Below, one piece after another: positions 10,100 through 17,788 of a stretch of DNA of 60,940 nt. Source of the DNA: an uncultured Hyphomicrobiales bacterium (GTDB lineage Bacteria > Pseudomonadota > Alphaproteobacteria > Rhizobiales > Beijerinckiaceae); the NCBI GenBank assembly GCA_903931945.1, contig CAIZEI010000047.1:1-60940 (forward strand), in the 5' to 3' direction. The notes below the pieces were generated by a model. The model ran no database searches. It saw only the letters and a list, made by a program, of their open reading frames with translations, and had not been told where the DNA came from. The position numbers and the translations under genes are program-made. Every line of letters begins with the position of its first letter. Within the stretch, counting starts at the first letter, position 1.

Positions 10100-12384
10100 A
10101 AGGCAAGGCCCTCGTCCCCTATCTGCCGAAACAGCCCGGGCCCAAAGGGCCCGCGATCCGGGAAGCTTTCGGTCCACTCGACCGGATCAGCATCAGCAAT
10201 CGCTCCGAAGACAAAAACGCGCGCATTCATTACAAGCCGCACGACAGCTCAACGATAGGCCACGCGCTTGAGCGCGTCGACGAGCCGGGCAATGTCGAGA
10301 CCTTTACCCACGAACAAATCGCAGAGCTCAAAAGGTCAGGCCGGCTCATCTACGAACGCGGCTATTTCGAGCAAAAATCGGCGGAAATCCGCCTGCTCGC
10401 GGGCGATCTCCGGCTCGTGGATCTGCATCTCAAGCGACAGGACCGAATCGACTTCAAGCAGATCATCGTTGAAGGCCTCGACCGCATGATCCAGATGGGC
10501 CAAGCGAGTAAGTCCGATGAGAGTATCGACCGCGCCCTCGAACTCATCTTCGCGGTCAGAGGCGCAGAGCTCGACCGCTTAAAAGGTAAAAAACGCGCGG
10601 ACGGAAACGGATATCACCGTTGGATCCCTTGCGCGAAATCCGTGCGCAACTGGTACAACACCTTGCAGAGCGCCAATGGCGCGGCGCTCGCGCTAATAGA
10701 TCAATACAAGTACGGGCCGCAGCCTTCGCCGCTCGATGCCGACATCCAGACCGTCCTGTTCTGGGCGTCGCGGAAATTCGCGAGCAATAGCAAACCGACG
10801 GTGGCCGACGTCCATCGGCGCATGAAAAGCCTAATCAACAGAATCAACAGGGCGCGCAAGAAGCGCGACCTCGGCCCCTTCGGATGCCCGGACTATAACA
10901 CTCTCGAAGCGCGCATCGCGGCCAACGGCGCCTTCTACAACTATGCCGGGCGACAGGGCGAAGACAACGCCAAGTCGCACTTCGCACTCGTCATGGGCGG
11001 ACCCACCGCTACGCGCCTCGGCGAAAGATGGGAAATGGACTTCTGGCTAGCGCACATCCAAGTCTGGCTGCGCTACAGCAAGCTGTGGCCCTACTTGTCG
11101 CCCGAGCAGAAAGACGGGCTCGAAAAAAGCCGCTGGAATCTCTGCGTCGCGCTCGACTGCGCCAGCCAGGCGGTCGTCGGCATGCGGATGTCGCCGACGG
11201 AAACCGCCGAGGCAGCGATCGCGACCCTCGAAATGGGCATGATCGACAAAACAAACTACGCCATTACGGCCGGCGCGCGCTCGACCTGGCGCATGTATTG
11301 CGGCTGCGAAAAAATCGCCACCGACCAGGGCTCCGCTTTCTGGTCGACCTTCAAGGCCGCTTGCAACAAACTCGGCATCAAGACGGACAATCCGCCGGCA
11401 GCCCTGGCCTTCATGCGCGGCAAGATAGAACGCCTCTTCCGTACGATCGACGTGCAGGCCTTCGCCCGCCTCGTGGGCCGAACGTTCGAGAACACCGTCA
11501 CGCGCGGCGATGCTCCGGATATCGCGGCTCTGACGCTCGAGCAACTGGCGACCGTCCTCGTGCTCTATGTGGTCGATTGCTACCACCGCGAAGGGCACGA
11601 AAGCCTTGCCGGTGACACGCCCGATCACGCCTGGGACAGACTTGAGCGCCAACGCGGCGTCACACCTGCGCCGGACATCCATACGCGGCGAAATGCCTGC
11701 GGCCTAAACCTCACGCGGCAGCTCGACAAAAATGGCGTGAGAGTTCTCAACAATTACTACAACGACCGCGTTCTCAGCCAACATTTACGGGACGCAAACC
11801 AGAGCCTCAAAGCCGGCGAGCCATTTGACGTCGATGTCATCGCCGACCGGCTCAATGTCGGCTGGGTTTCGGTAAGGCTCGGCGCCAAAGGCTTCCACAA
11901 TGTCAAATGCATCACCGAAGAGATGCAGGGCGTCAGCATGATGACGGTGATCGCACTCTGCGCGGATTTACGGCGCCGCTTCAAAAATGGAAACGTACCA
12001 GACGAGGAAATCGCGCTGGACGCGCTCGACCAGATTGAGGCGATCGGCGAGGCGGCGCGGCTTACCTACAACATCGCTTGCCCGATCATCACGCTGGAGA
12101 CCGTCGAGCGGTTCGAGCGACATGTCGAGATTCCCTGGACCTCGCGTGAAGCCGCCCGTGCAAACCCCGACGCCGGCGGCGACATCCTCGCACGGGCCAT
12201 TAAAGCCAATCCGCCCGGCAATTACACACCGCCAGTGGCGCCGCCACTGGTGGCCCCCGCCCCGCGCACAGCGCCGCAAGACCGGATCAATGTCGATCCA
12301 GAGACCGGCGAAATCACCCCTTCAGCCAACCTCGACGACGACGAAGACGACGCCGATCTCCCTGACGGCTGGAGCAGCGAATGA
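10096..12384 (+). CDS. tnsB: TnsB-like DDE transposase (Mu/rve integrase family)
   Basis: 762 residues. The catalytic triad of the retroviral-integrase fold is visible: D315 in WEMDFW, D410 in ATDQGSAFW and E445 in KIERLFRTID, a D-x94-D-x34-E spacing normal for TnsB/TniA/MuA transposases. The N-terminal third should hold end-binding helix-turn-helix domains. The region after 500 matches the Mu-type C-terminal barrel, and the last 70 residues are Pro-rich and acidic, as in tails that contact TnsC. TnsB/TniA binds the transposon ends, cleaves 3' ends and carries out strand transfer. The start overlaps the stop of TnsA copy 2 and the stop overlaps the TnsC start, so tnsA2-B-C is tightly coupled. 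Confidence 0.9.
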   Translation: MKGKALVPYLPKQPGPKGPAIREAFGPLDRISISNRSEDKNARIHYKPHDSSTIGHALERVDEPGNVETFTHEQIAELKRSGRLIYERGYFEQKSAEIRLLAGDLRLVDLHLKRQDRIDFKQIIVEGLDRMIQMGQASKSDESIDRALELIFAVRGAELDRLKGKKRADGNGYHRWIPCAKSVRNWYNTLQSANGAALALIDQYKYGPQPSPLDADIQTVLFWASRKFASNSKPTVADVHRRMKSLINRINRARKKRDLGPFGCPDYNTLEARIAANGAFYNYAGRQGEDNAKSHFALVMGGPTATRLGERWEMDFWLAHIQVWLRYSKLWPYLSPEQKDGLEKSRWNLCVALDCASQAVVGMRMSPTETAEAAIATLEMGMIDKTNYAITAGARSTWRMYCGCEKIATDQGSAFWSTFKAACNKLGIKTDNPPAALAFMRGKIERLFRTIDVQAFARLVGRTFENTVTRGDAPDIAALTLEQLATVLVLYVVDCYHREGHESLAGDTPDHAWDRLERQRGVTPAPDIHTRRNACGLNLTRQLDKNGVRVLNNYYNDRVLSQHLRDANQSLKAGEPFDVDVIADRLNVGWVSVRLGAKGFHNVKCITEEMQGVSMMTVIALCADLRRRFKNGNVPDEEIALDALDQIEAIGEAARLTYNIACPIITLETVERFERHVEIPWTSREAARANPDAGGDILARAIKANPPGNYTPPVAPPLVAPAPRTAPQDRINVDPETGEITPSANLDDDEDDADLPDGWSSE

Positions 12385-13427
12385 TCTTCAAACAACATGG
12401 ACCAACCATGACCGACGAAGTCAACTCCGATAAAAACGCCAAGCGCATCGACGAAATTATGAATGCGGTGCGCCTAAGATACATCAAGTCTCCGCGTGAT
12501 CACCAACTTCGAGAAATGTTCGACTGGCTGATCGCGCGCGGCAATCTGCGCGTCATGCCGAACCAGACGGGCGACGGCAAAAGGCGCGTCGAGGGTCGCG
12601 TCGTCGCGGTGCCTGGCCAAAGCGGCGCAGGAAAAACCACTGCGATCGAACGCATGCTCGCCCAACATCCAGACCTGCCAGACTTCGGCAAACCATCGTG
12701 CCCGGTCATCAGCGTCACCACGCCCGGCTCCTGCACCTTGAAGACGCTCGGCCGCGCCATCCTGTGGCGCCTCGGCTATCCACTCCAGGTAGACCGAAAG
12801 GAGCACGAAGTCTGGGAGATGGTCCAGATCCGCCTCACCACGCTCGGCACAAAGCTGATCTATATCGATGAGCTGCAAAACGTGACGAAGGACGCCAAAA
12901 AGAATGAGGCGCCGCGCATCCGCAACACGCTAAAATCGCTGCTCAATAATCAGGAAAACCCAATCTGCCTGCTGCTCTCTGGTACGCCCGAGATCCAGCA
13001 ATTCATTGAGGAAGACACGCAGATTCGGCGGCGCACGCGCTTCGTGCTGTTTCGCAGCTTCTGTGAAAGCGACACCGCCGCCATCAAAGGCACCGTAAAA
13101 ACCCTGGTGGAGACCTCAGGGCTCACCGTCGACTTCCGCGGCCAACTTGCGCAGCGCCTCCTTCACGCGGGGCTCGACGAATTAGGCACCGCAATTGAGA
13201 TCTCCATCGAGGCGATCGAGATCGCCCTCCAATCGAGCGCGACCATCGCCACGCGCGAACACTTCGCCATCGCTTACGCGCGCCGCACTCAGAACGCCGC
13301 ACCGGCCAACCCCTTCGTGGCCAACAACTGGCGCGCGATCGATTGCCGCCGCGTCGGCATGACAAATCCCAATGAACGCGACCCGAAAAATGATCCGAAA
13401 CCCACCCGGCGGCGCCGCAAGAATTAA
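12381..13427 (+). CDS. tnsC: TnsC/TniB-like AAA+ ATPase, transposition regulator
   Basis: 348 residues. Walker A is GQSGAGKTT at 79-87; Walker B is LIYIDE with D163-E164; a sensor-1-like LLLSGTPE follows. TnsC and TniB form ATP-dependent filaments or rings on target DNA and link the target selector (TniQ) to the transposase. The coupled start at 12381 (ATGA overlap with tnsB) is preferred, although ATG 12408 is also possible. The C-terminal tail is very basic. It lies 9 bp before tniQ. No Cas genes are seen, so a CRISPR-guided version of the system is not supported. Confidence 0.88.
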   Translation: MIFKQHGPTMTDEVNSDKNAKRIDEIMNAVRLRYIKSPRDHQLREMFDWLIARGNLRVMPNQTGDGKRRVEGRVVAVPGQSGAGKTTAIERMLAQHPDLPDFGKPSCPVISVTTPGSCTLKTLGRAILWRLGYPLQVDRKEHEVWEMVQIRLTTLGTKLIYIDELQNVTKDAKKNEAPRIRNTLKSLLNNQENPICLLLSGTPEIQQFIEEDTQIRRRTRFVLFRSFCESDTAAIKGTVKTLVETSGLTVDFRGQLAQRLLHAGLDELGTAIEISIEAIEIALQSSATIATREHFAIAYARRTQNAAPANPFVANNWRAIDCRRVGMTNPNERDPKNDPKPTRRRRKN

Positions 13428-13436
13428 GGGCAGCAC

Positions 13437-15302
13437 ATGACGATGTTGCAACTCCACCCCACCCTGGACCTCGGCCGCGACGAAACGCCGACGAGCTTCG
13501 CCTCGCGCCTGGCGCTGCTGCAAGGGTGCCGCCATCTGAAAAACTTCTGCGCCGACTTGGCTCTATCGTTCCAGGGTCTCGTCTGCGGCGATCCCACGGT
13601 CATCGCCCAACTCGCCCTGCTCTCCGGCGTCCCTCAGGGGGCGCTGCAGGCCAACGCCTTCGTTCGCGATGGCAACAACACCTTGATCCGCGGCCAGAAG
13701 CTCAACAGGGTCGCCGCCCAGATGACTCATGTGAAGATCTGCCCGAAATGCGCGGCCGACGACATTCAAACCTCTGGACTCGCGCCGGAGATCTCCATCC
13801 ATGACCGACTCCACTGGAATATCGCGTCGATCAGAACATGCGCGGCCCACAACACCGCCATCGTAGATCTCGGCGTCGTCGAAGGCACCAACCAGGTTTA
13901 CGACTTCGCGAGATACATCTCCGCAACGATTGATCGGATAGAGGGCCTGCCGGACATCGCGCGCCCCGCGTCCACATTTGAGCAGTATCTGCTCGGACGC
14001 CTCAACAGTGCGCCCAAAACCCTGCCATGGCTCGACGGTTTGGAGTTCTACGTCGCAGCCAAGGTCTGTGAGATCCTCGGCGCTGTCGCGTTCGGCGGCC
14101 GCTACGTCGCCGTGAAGGCTTACACCCACGAGGACTGGTATAGTGCTGGACAGGCCGGTTTCGAAATCGCTGCCGGCGGCGAGCCTTCCATTCGGGCCTT
14201 CCTGCTTGAAATGCAGGAGACCTTCGAGCCGTACAAAGGTGTGGCCCATGACGGCCCGCAAGGCGTCTTCGGCGCGCTCTACATCTGGGCCCACGCTATA
14301 AAAAATTCGGATTACGATCCGTTCCGAGCGATCTTTCGCCGGCACATCATCGAGACAATGCCGGTCGGTCCGGAAGACGTGATTTTTGGCCGACCGGTCG
14401 AAAAGCGCATTTTGCACTCGATCCGAACCGCACACTTGGCCTTCGGCGCCCATCCCAAGCGGCTCAGGAAGATCTTGGCCACCCAAGGCCTCCTGGCGGA
14501 TGGTCATGAAGCAAGGGCGGACAATCTGGTTCTGTTTGACGCTGACCGCGCCCAGGCGCTGAATGACCGCGGCGTGCTCGACGGGCTCTCGTTGACCGAG
14601 GTCGAGACCTATCTCAACGCTGGCCGAGTCCACGCCAAGCTGTTGGCCGACGCCGGCATAATTAAGCCGGCGATCAGGTCGAATGGCGACATTGGAGCCA
14701 ACGCCTTCGCCAAGGCGGACGTCGACAACTTCCTCGAGACTTTGCTCCAAGGCGCCGAAACGATCGCCACGACGACTGGCGCCATAGATACGATTCCTGC
14801 GGCGGCAAAGCGTGCCAATTGCGGCGCTGTGGAAATCGTCCGACTGATCCTCGACCGCCAACTCGCCTGGACCGGAAAGCTTAAGTATGAGGCCGGCTAC
14901 CTCTCCGTGCTGGTCAACGTCGATGAGATCAAGGCGAAAACCCGCGGCGAGGCACTCGACGGCCTAACAGCCCGCCAGATCGAAAAGGATATGCGCGTCG
15001 CGACCCGCGTAGTCGTCGCGCTCATCGAGCGGGGCGTCTTGCCGACCGTCACGACAATCAATCCGATCAACAGGTGCCCGGTGAAGATCACGCCGCGCAC
15101 CGACTATGAAGCCTTCAGGGCCAAATACGTGACGCTTTTCCAGCTGGCCGCAGAGCGCGGCGTGCATTTCAAAAAATTGAAAAATGAAATCGAGGCGGCC
15201 GGCATCCACCAAGCTCTGGATCGTGAGAAATTTCACGCTATCATTTACCTGCGGTCCGACGTCAGTGTGTCCAAGAACGTACCTGCTTTGGCGAAACGTT
15301 AA
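13437..15302 (+). CDS. tniQ: TniQ-family target-site selector
   Basis: 621 residues, larger than the short TniQ of Tn5053-type elements and closer to TnsD-like proteins. The N-terminus has the TniQ signature around ESFASRLALLQG-like residues (here TSFASRLALLQG). A zinc finger is visible: CPKC at 102-105 and CAAH at 135-138. The C-terminal 400 residues contain several segments that look like repeated small helical DNA-binding domains, compatible with recognition of a specific attachment site. TniQ/TnsD binds the target and recruits TnsC. It is the last gene of the operon. The target site itself could not be identified. Confidence 0.85.
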   Translation: MTMLQLHPTLDLGRDETPTSFASRLALLQGCRHLKNFCADLALSFQGLVCGDPTVIAQLALLSGVPQGALQANAFVRDGNNTLIRGQKLNRVAAQMTHVKICPKCAADDIQTSGLAPEISIHDRLHWNIASIRTCAAHNTAIVDLGVVEGTNQVYDFARYISATIDRIEGLPDIARPASTFEQYLLGRLNSAPKTLPWLDGLEFYVAAKVCEILGAVAFGGRYVAVKAYTHEDWYSAGQAGFEIAAGGEPSIRAFLLEMQETFEPYKGVAHDGPQGVFGALYIWAHAIKNSDYDPFRAIFRRHIIETMPVGPEDVIFGRPVEKRILHSIRTAHLAFGAHPKRLRKILATQGLLADGHEARADNLVLFDADRAQALNDRGVLDGLSLTEVETYLNAGRVHAKLLADAGIIKPAIRSNGDIGANAFAKADVDNFLETLLQGAETIATTTGAIDTIPAAAKRANCGAVEIVRLILDRQLAWTGKLKYEAGYLSVLVNVDEIKAKTRGEALDGLTARQIEKDMRVATRVVVALIERGVLPTVTTINPINRCPVKITPRTDYEAFRAKYVTLFQLAAERGVHFKKLKNEIEAAGIHQALDREKFHAIIYLRSDVSVSKNVPALAKR

Positions 15303-15906
15303 CAAGCCACATTTCGACATTTCTCACCGGATGAGCGGGCACTGCCCCGGAACTTAGGCGTCAATTGACGCCTACGGGACACGACGATGTCGTAAATTCA
15401 AGGTCGAAAAATCTACTGGAATCAATTGAAATAGCTTTTTCCTGAGATTCTGGACGACCACAACGACCCGGTTGCCGACCCCAAAAGACGATGACAGATC
15501 ATAGATACCAATCCAGCCAAAGCGCTGCGCCAAAACAGTGCGTCCGTCTACGGAAAATCCAGATTCAAAAATGCGGAAAAACCGTCAGCAGTGTCACCCT
15601 GCAAGTCATTGATTCTTGGTGGGCCATTGCGGAAAAACCAATGTCGAAAGTACAGTTTCATCGCAACGTCGCAATTAAGATTGGGGGCGGCTTTCGAATG
15701 CCGCCTCCGTTTGTCTTCGAATGCGTCAAGACAGCTTTGGACAGGGGCTTTCGCGCAGAATTCAAAATATGTAAAAGCAGCCCCGCTTCGCGAGGCGCCA
15801 GTATGTTTTCGCATTTTCACTGTTGCTGTTGCGGCCAACCGTACTTTTAAATAGACAGTTCCTGTTGAAGATGAAATTTGTGAACGAACCCGAGAGGCAG
15901 AACACC
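15303..15906. other. Intergenic region downstream of tniQ with palindromes
   Basis: No gene is supported. The notable structures are the palindromes near 15355-15393, listed separately. The rest (15400-15900) has mixed composition and only short, non-convincing ORFs. A TGACA at 15492-15496 and a CGACA near 15315-15319 could be right ends of the transposon in the orientation opposite to 8082. Neither gives a matching 5-bp target duplication with the left candidate. The element's right end may lie here or beyond the exported protein gene. Confidence 0.35.
15355..15393. repeat. Perfect 20-bp palindrome followed by a second small palindrome
   Basis: Positions 15355-15374 are a perfect palindrome, with half-sites TAGGCGTCAA and TTGACGCCTA and no spacer. 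Seven bases further on, 15381-15393 is ACGAC-GAT-GTCGT. The first lies 52 bp after the tniQ stop. It could be an operator for a dimeric repressor, a recombination or resolution site, or a terminator stem; there is no T-tract, so the last is least likely. Confidence 0.7.
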
Positions 15907-16437
15907 GTGAAGAAGCTCCCCTTGTTTTTTGTCTTACTTGCGCTGCCGATTTCATCCGTGTCCTCATTCGCCCAATCTATCGGTAGTAAGTTTGGTTCGC
16001 GCGATCCCCGCACCTGCGCCTCCCGCACGAAAGCCCTGACCGCCGAAACTGCTCGCCAGTATTTCATCTGCGACCAAGAATTCACAGAGGGGCCGAACGC
16101 CTCGGGCGAATCGATCTACCTGGTGTCCGACGTGACGGTGCAATTAGGCCGGGCCCGTCCCTTCAACATGATCACCGACACATTCGGATTCGCAAAGACA
16201 AACGCCATCGATCCGGCACAGCAAGTCGTACCCATACGCGGCAGCTTCAACGAATTTGTCTGCGGGAAGCTGGGGCAGATCAACGCCGCCCCTGGCAGCA
16301 ATTGCAATCTCACCACCAACCCGAACGCTACCGGTCTATGCTTCCAGAACAGCTTTGGGGACTGGCATTGCACCATGACTGATCTCGGCGGCGTCCGCGA
16401 GTTCAAAGCTTCCCACGCCCCGCCGACGCAGCCGTGA
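15907..16437 (+). CDS. Exported hypothetical protein
   Basis: About 176 residues from a GTG at 15907. That start is preceded by GAGAGG and gives a clear signal peptide (KK, then a hydrophobic LFFVLLALPISS, cleavage near FAQS). The mature protein holds several cysteines (CASRT, FICDQ, VCGKL, NCNLT, LCFQN, WHCTM), probably disulfide bonded in the periplasm or outside. I do not recognise the family. It lies between the transposition genes and a remnant region and may be cargo or a flanking gene. Confidence 0.6.
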   Translation: MKKLPLFFVLLALPISSVSSFAQSIGSKFGSRDPRTCASRTKALTAETARQYFICDQEFTEGPNASGESIYLVSDVTVQLGRARPFNMITDTFGFAKTNAIDPAQQVVPIRGSFNEFVCGKLGQINAAPGSNCNLTTNPNATGLCFQNSFGDWHCTMTDLGGVREFKASHAPPTQP

Positions 16438-16709
16438 ACTTCCCAACGCCAACACTTCGGAACCCTTAAAAGTCACCACTCTCGACCCCAGATGGTGCAA
16501 ATCTCAAGAACGCCATTGAAAACGGCCGCGTTGATTGATCCCGGCTCCAATTTGCCGTCCGTCCGGTCCTGCTTTCGCGGGATGGAACGTACTATCCGTT
16601 CCGTTCTCGCCCTCGGGAGGGCGTCCCTGAACTCCTTGGAAGCTCACACGACACGGAACGCGGCTCTTGGCGGGCCGCAGGCGACGATCCCGACGAGCTT
16701 GTGTAAGTT

Positions 16710-16940
16710 TTGAGCAGTGGCGGCCAGGAAAGTGAATGCGGTTGGCGCAAAGACAGATGGGGCATCTCCTGGCAGATCACGCCGCGCGAATTGCAACTGG
16801 CCGAGCGCACGGATCGGTTGGCAAAGTCCATCAATTCGGCCTTCGATGAACCCGGCGCCGGCATCGCTGCTGCGGATGTGTTCAATCGGCTTGAGCAGCA
16901 GTTTGATACGGATCGCAAAGCGAGCAGCCGTGGCGAATGA
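16710..16940 (+). pseudogene. Junk fusion: VOC/PhnB-type C-terminus joined to antitoxin-like tail
   Basis: The reading frame 16710-16940 encodes a segment ECGWRKDRWGISWQITP. This matches the well-known end of PhnB/3-demethylubiquinone-type VOC proteins (CGWLxDKxGxSWQxxP). It runs directly into a different sequence (NSAFDEPGAGIAAADVFNRLEQ) that resembles the C-terminal end of ParD/RHH-type antitoxins. No N-terminal part of either family is present and there is no good start. I read it as two truncated genes joined by a deletion; the antitoxin assignment is the weaker half. Confidence 0.4.
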
Positions 16941-16983
16941 TCTTTCACGCCGCCCCTCACCCCCGCGCGAACGCTTTGCATTC

Positions 16984-17010
16984 GCGCCCTCCCCATAAGA
17001 ACGGGCGAGG
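16984..17010. repeat. REP-like GC-rich palindrome, copy 1
   Basis: Arms CGCCCTCCCC and CGGGCGAGGG around ATAAGAA. The reverse complement is nearly the same as the palindrome at 60428-60455, including the GTTCTTA loop. Related elements lie at 40429, 49564 and 53545. Intergenic in every case. Confidence 0.65.
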
Positions 17011-17035
17011 GGGCGATGTCGCGAGGGAGCGCCCC

Positions 17036-17788
17036 TCACCCCCTGCCCTCAAACGGCATTTTCGTCGCCTTGATGGTCATGAACAGCACATTGGTTTCGA
17101 GCGGCAGGCGGGCCATCGCCACAATGGCGCGACCGACGTGATCGAGCGCCATCGTCGCTTCCGGGCGGATGGAGCCATCGGGCTGCGGCACGCCCTTTTT
17201 CATCTTGTCCGCCATCTGGCTTTCGGCGTTGCCGATATCGATTTGCCCAACAGCAATATCGTATTTGCGGCCATCGAGCGCCGCCGCCTTGGTGATGCCG
17301 GTGACGGCGTGTTTCGTCGACGTATAGGCGATCGAATTTGGCCGTGGCGTATGGGCCGAAATCGACCCGTTGTTGATAATCCGCCCGCCCCGGGGCTGCT
17401 GGGATTTCATGATACGAAACGCCGCCTGCGTGCATAAAAACACGCCGGTGAGATTGACGCCGACGACTTGCGCCCAGGCTTCGAACGGCAGGTCTTCCAG
17501 CAGCGACGGCGGGCCGCCCATGCCTGCATTGTTGAACAGCAAATCGAGCCTGCCGAATTTCGATGTGATTTCAGCAAAAAGCGCCTCGATATCGCCGGGT
17601 TTCGAGACATCGCAGGCGCAGATTTCCGCGCGCCCGCCCGCAGCGGCAATGGCGCGGGCGGCCTCTTCCAGCGGCGCCCTGCGCCGCCCGGCGAGCATGA
17701 GCGTGTAACCCGCGCCGGCCAACGCCAGCGCTGCAGCACGTCCGATGCCCGTGCCGCCGCCGGTCACAAGTGCGAATTCAGGCTCCAT
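17036..17788 (-). CDS. Short-chain dehydrogenase/reductase (SDR)
   Basis: 250 residues, classical SDR length. The NAD(P)-binding motif TGGGTGIG is at 9-16, NNAG at 86-89, and the catalytic residues are Ser142, Tyr155 and Lys159 (YTSTK). The arginines after the first beta-alpha unit (AGRRR) suggest NADP preference. Its start lies inside the end of the biotin carboxylase gene (11-bp overlap), so the two are co-transcribed, probably with hemA upstream. Substrate is unknown; the context suggests a hydroxyacyl or alcohol intermediate of acyl-CoA metabolism. Confidence 0.85.
   Translation of the reverse strand: MEPEFALVTGGGTGIGRAAALALAGAGYTLMLAGRRRAPLEEAARAIAAAGGRAEICACDVSKPGDIEALFAEITSKFGRLDLLFNNAGMGGPPSLLEDLPFEAWAQVVGVNLTGVFLCTQAAFRIMKSQQPRGGRIINNGSISAHTPRPNSIAYTSTKHAVTGITKAAALDGRKYDIAVGQIDIGNAESQMADKMKKGVPQPDGSIRPEATMALDHVGRAIVAMARLPLETNVLFMTIKATKMPFEGRG

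Larger units (their letters stand above)
16438..17035. other. Remnant-rich intergenic region
   Basis: No intact gene. It contains the fused VOC/antitoxin-like fragment listed separately. On the minus strand around 16640-16740 there is a short translated stretch (TAFTFLAATAQNLHKL and residues after it) that resembles the extreme C-terminus of IS5/IS1182-type transposases. A GC-rich REP-like palindrome lies at 16984-17010. It looks like a site of repeated insertion and deletion. Confidence 0.4.

Noticed and set aside
13563-14861. 432-codon minus-strand frame opposite tniQ
   Set aside because: It is fully antisense to tniQ, whose zinc-finger motifs and operon overlap spacing establish the plus strand as coding.
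10096-15302. CRISPR-associated transposon (CAST)
   Set aside because: TnsB, TnsC and TniQ are present, but no Cas12k, Cascade genes or repeat array are seen in the window, and the 621-residue TniQ is TnsD-like and not the short CAST form.
8082-15496. 8082 (TGTCA) and 15496 (TGACA) as paired ends of the transposon
   Set aside because: The inner sequences do not match beyond the first bases and the flanking pentamers (AGATG and GATCA) are not a duplication.
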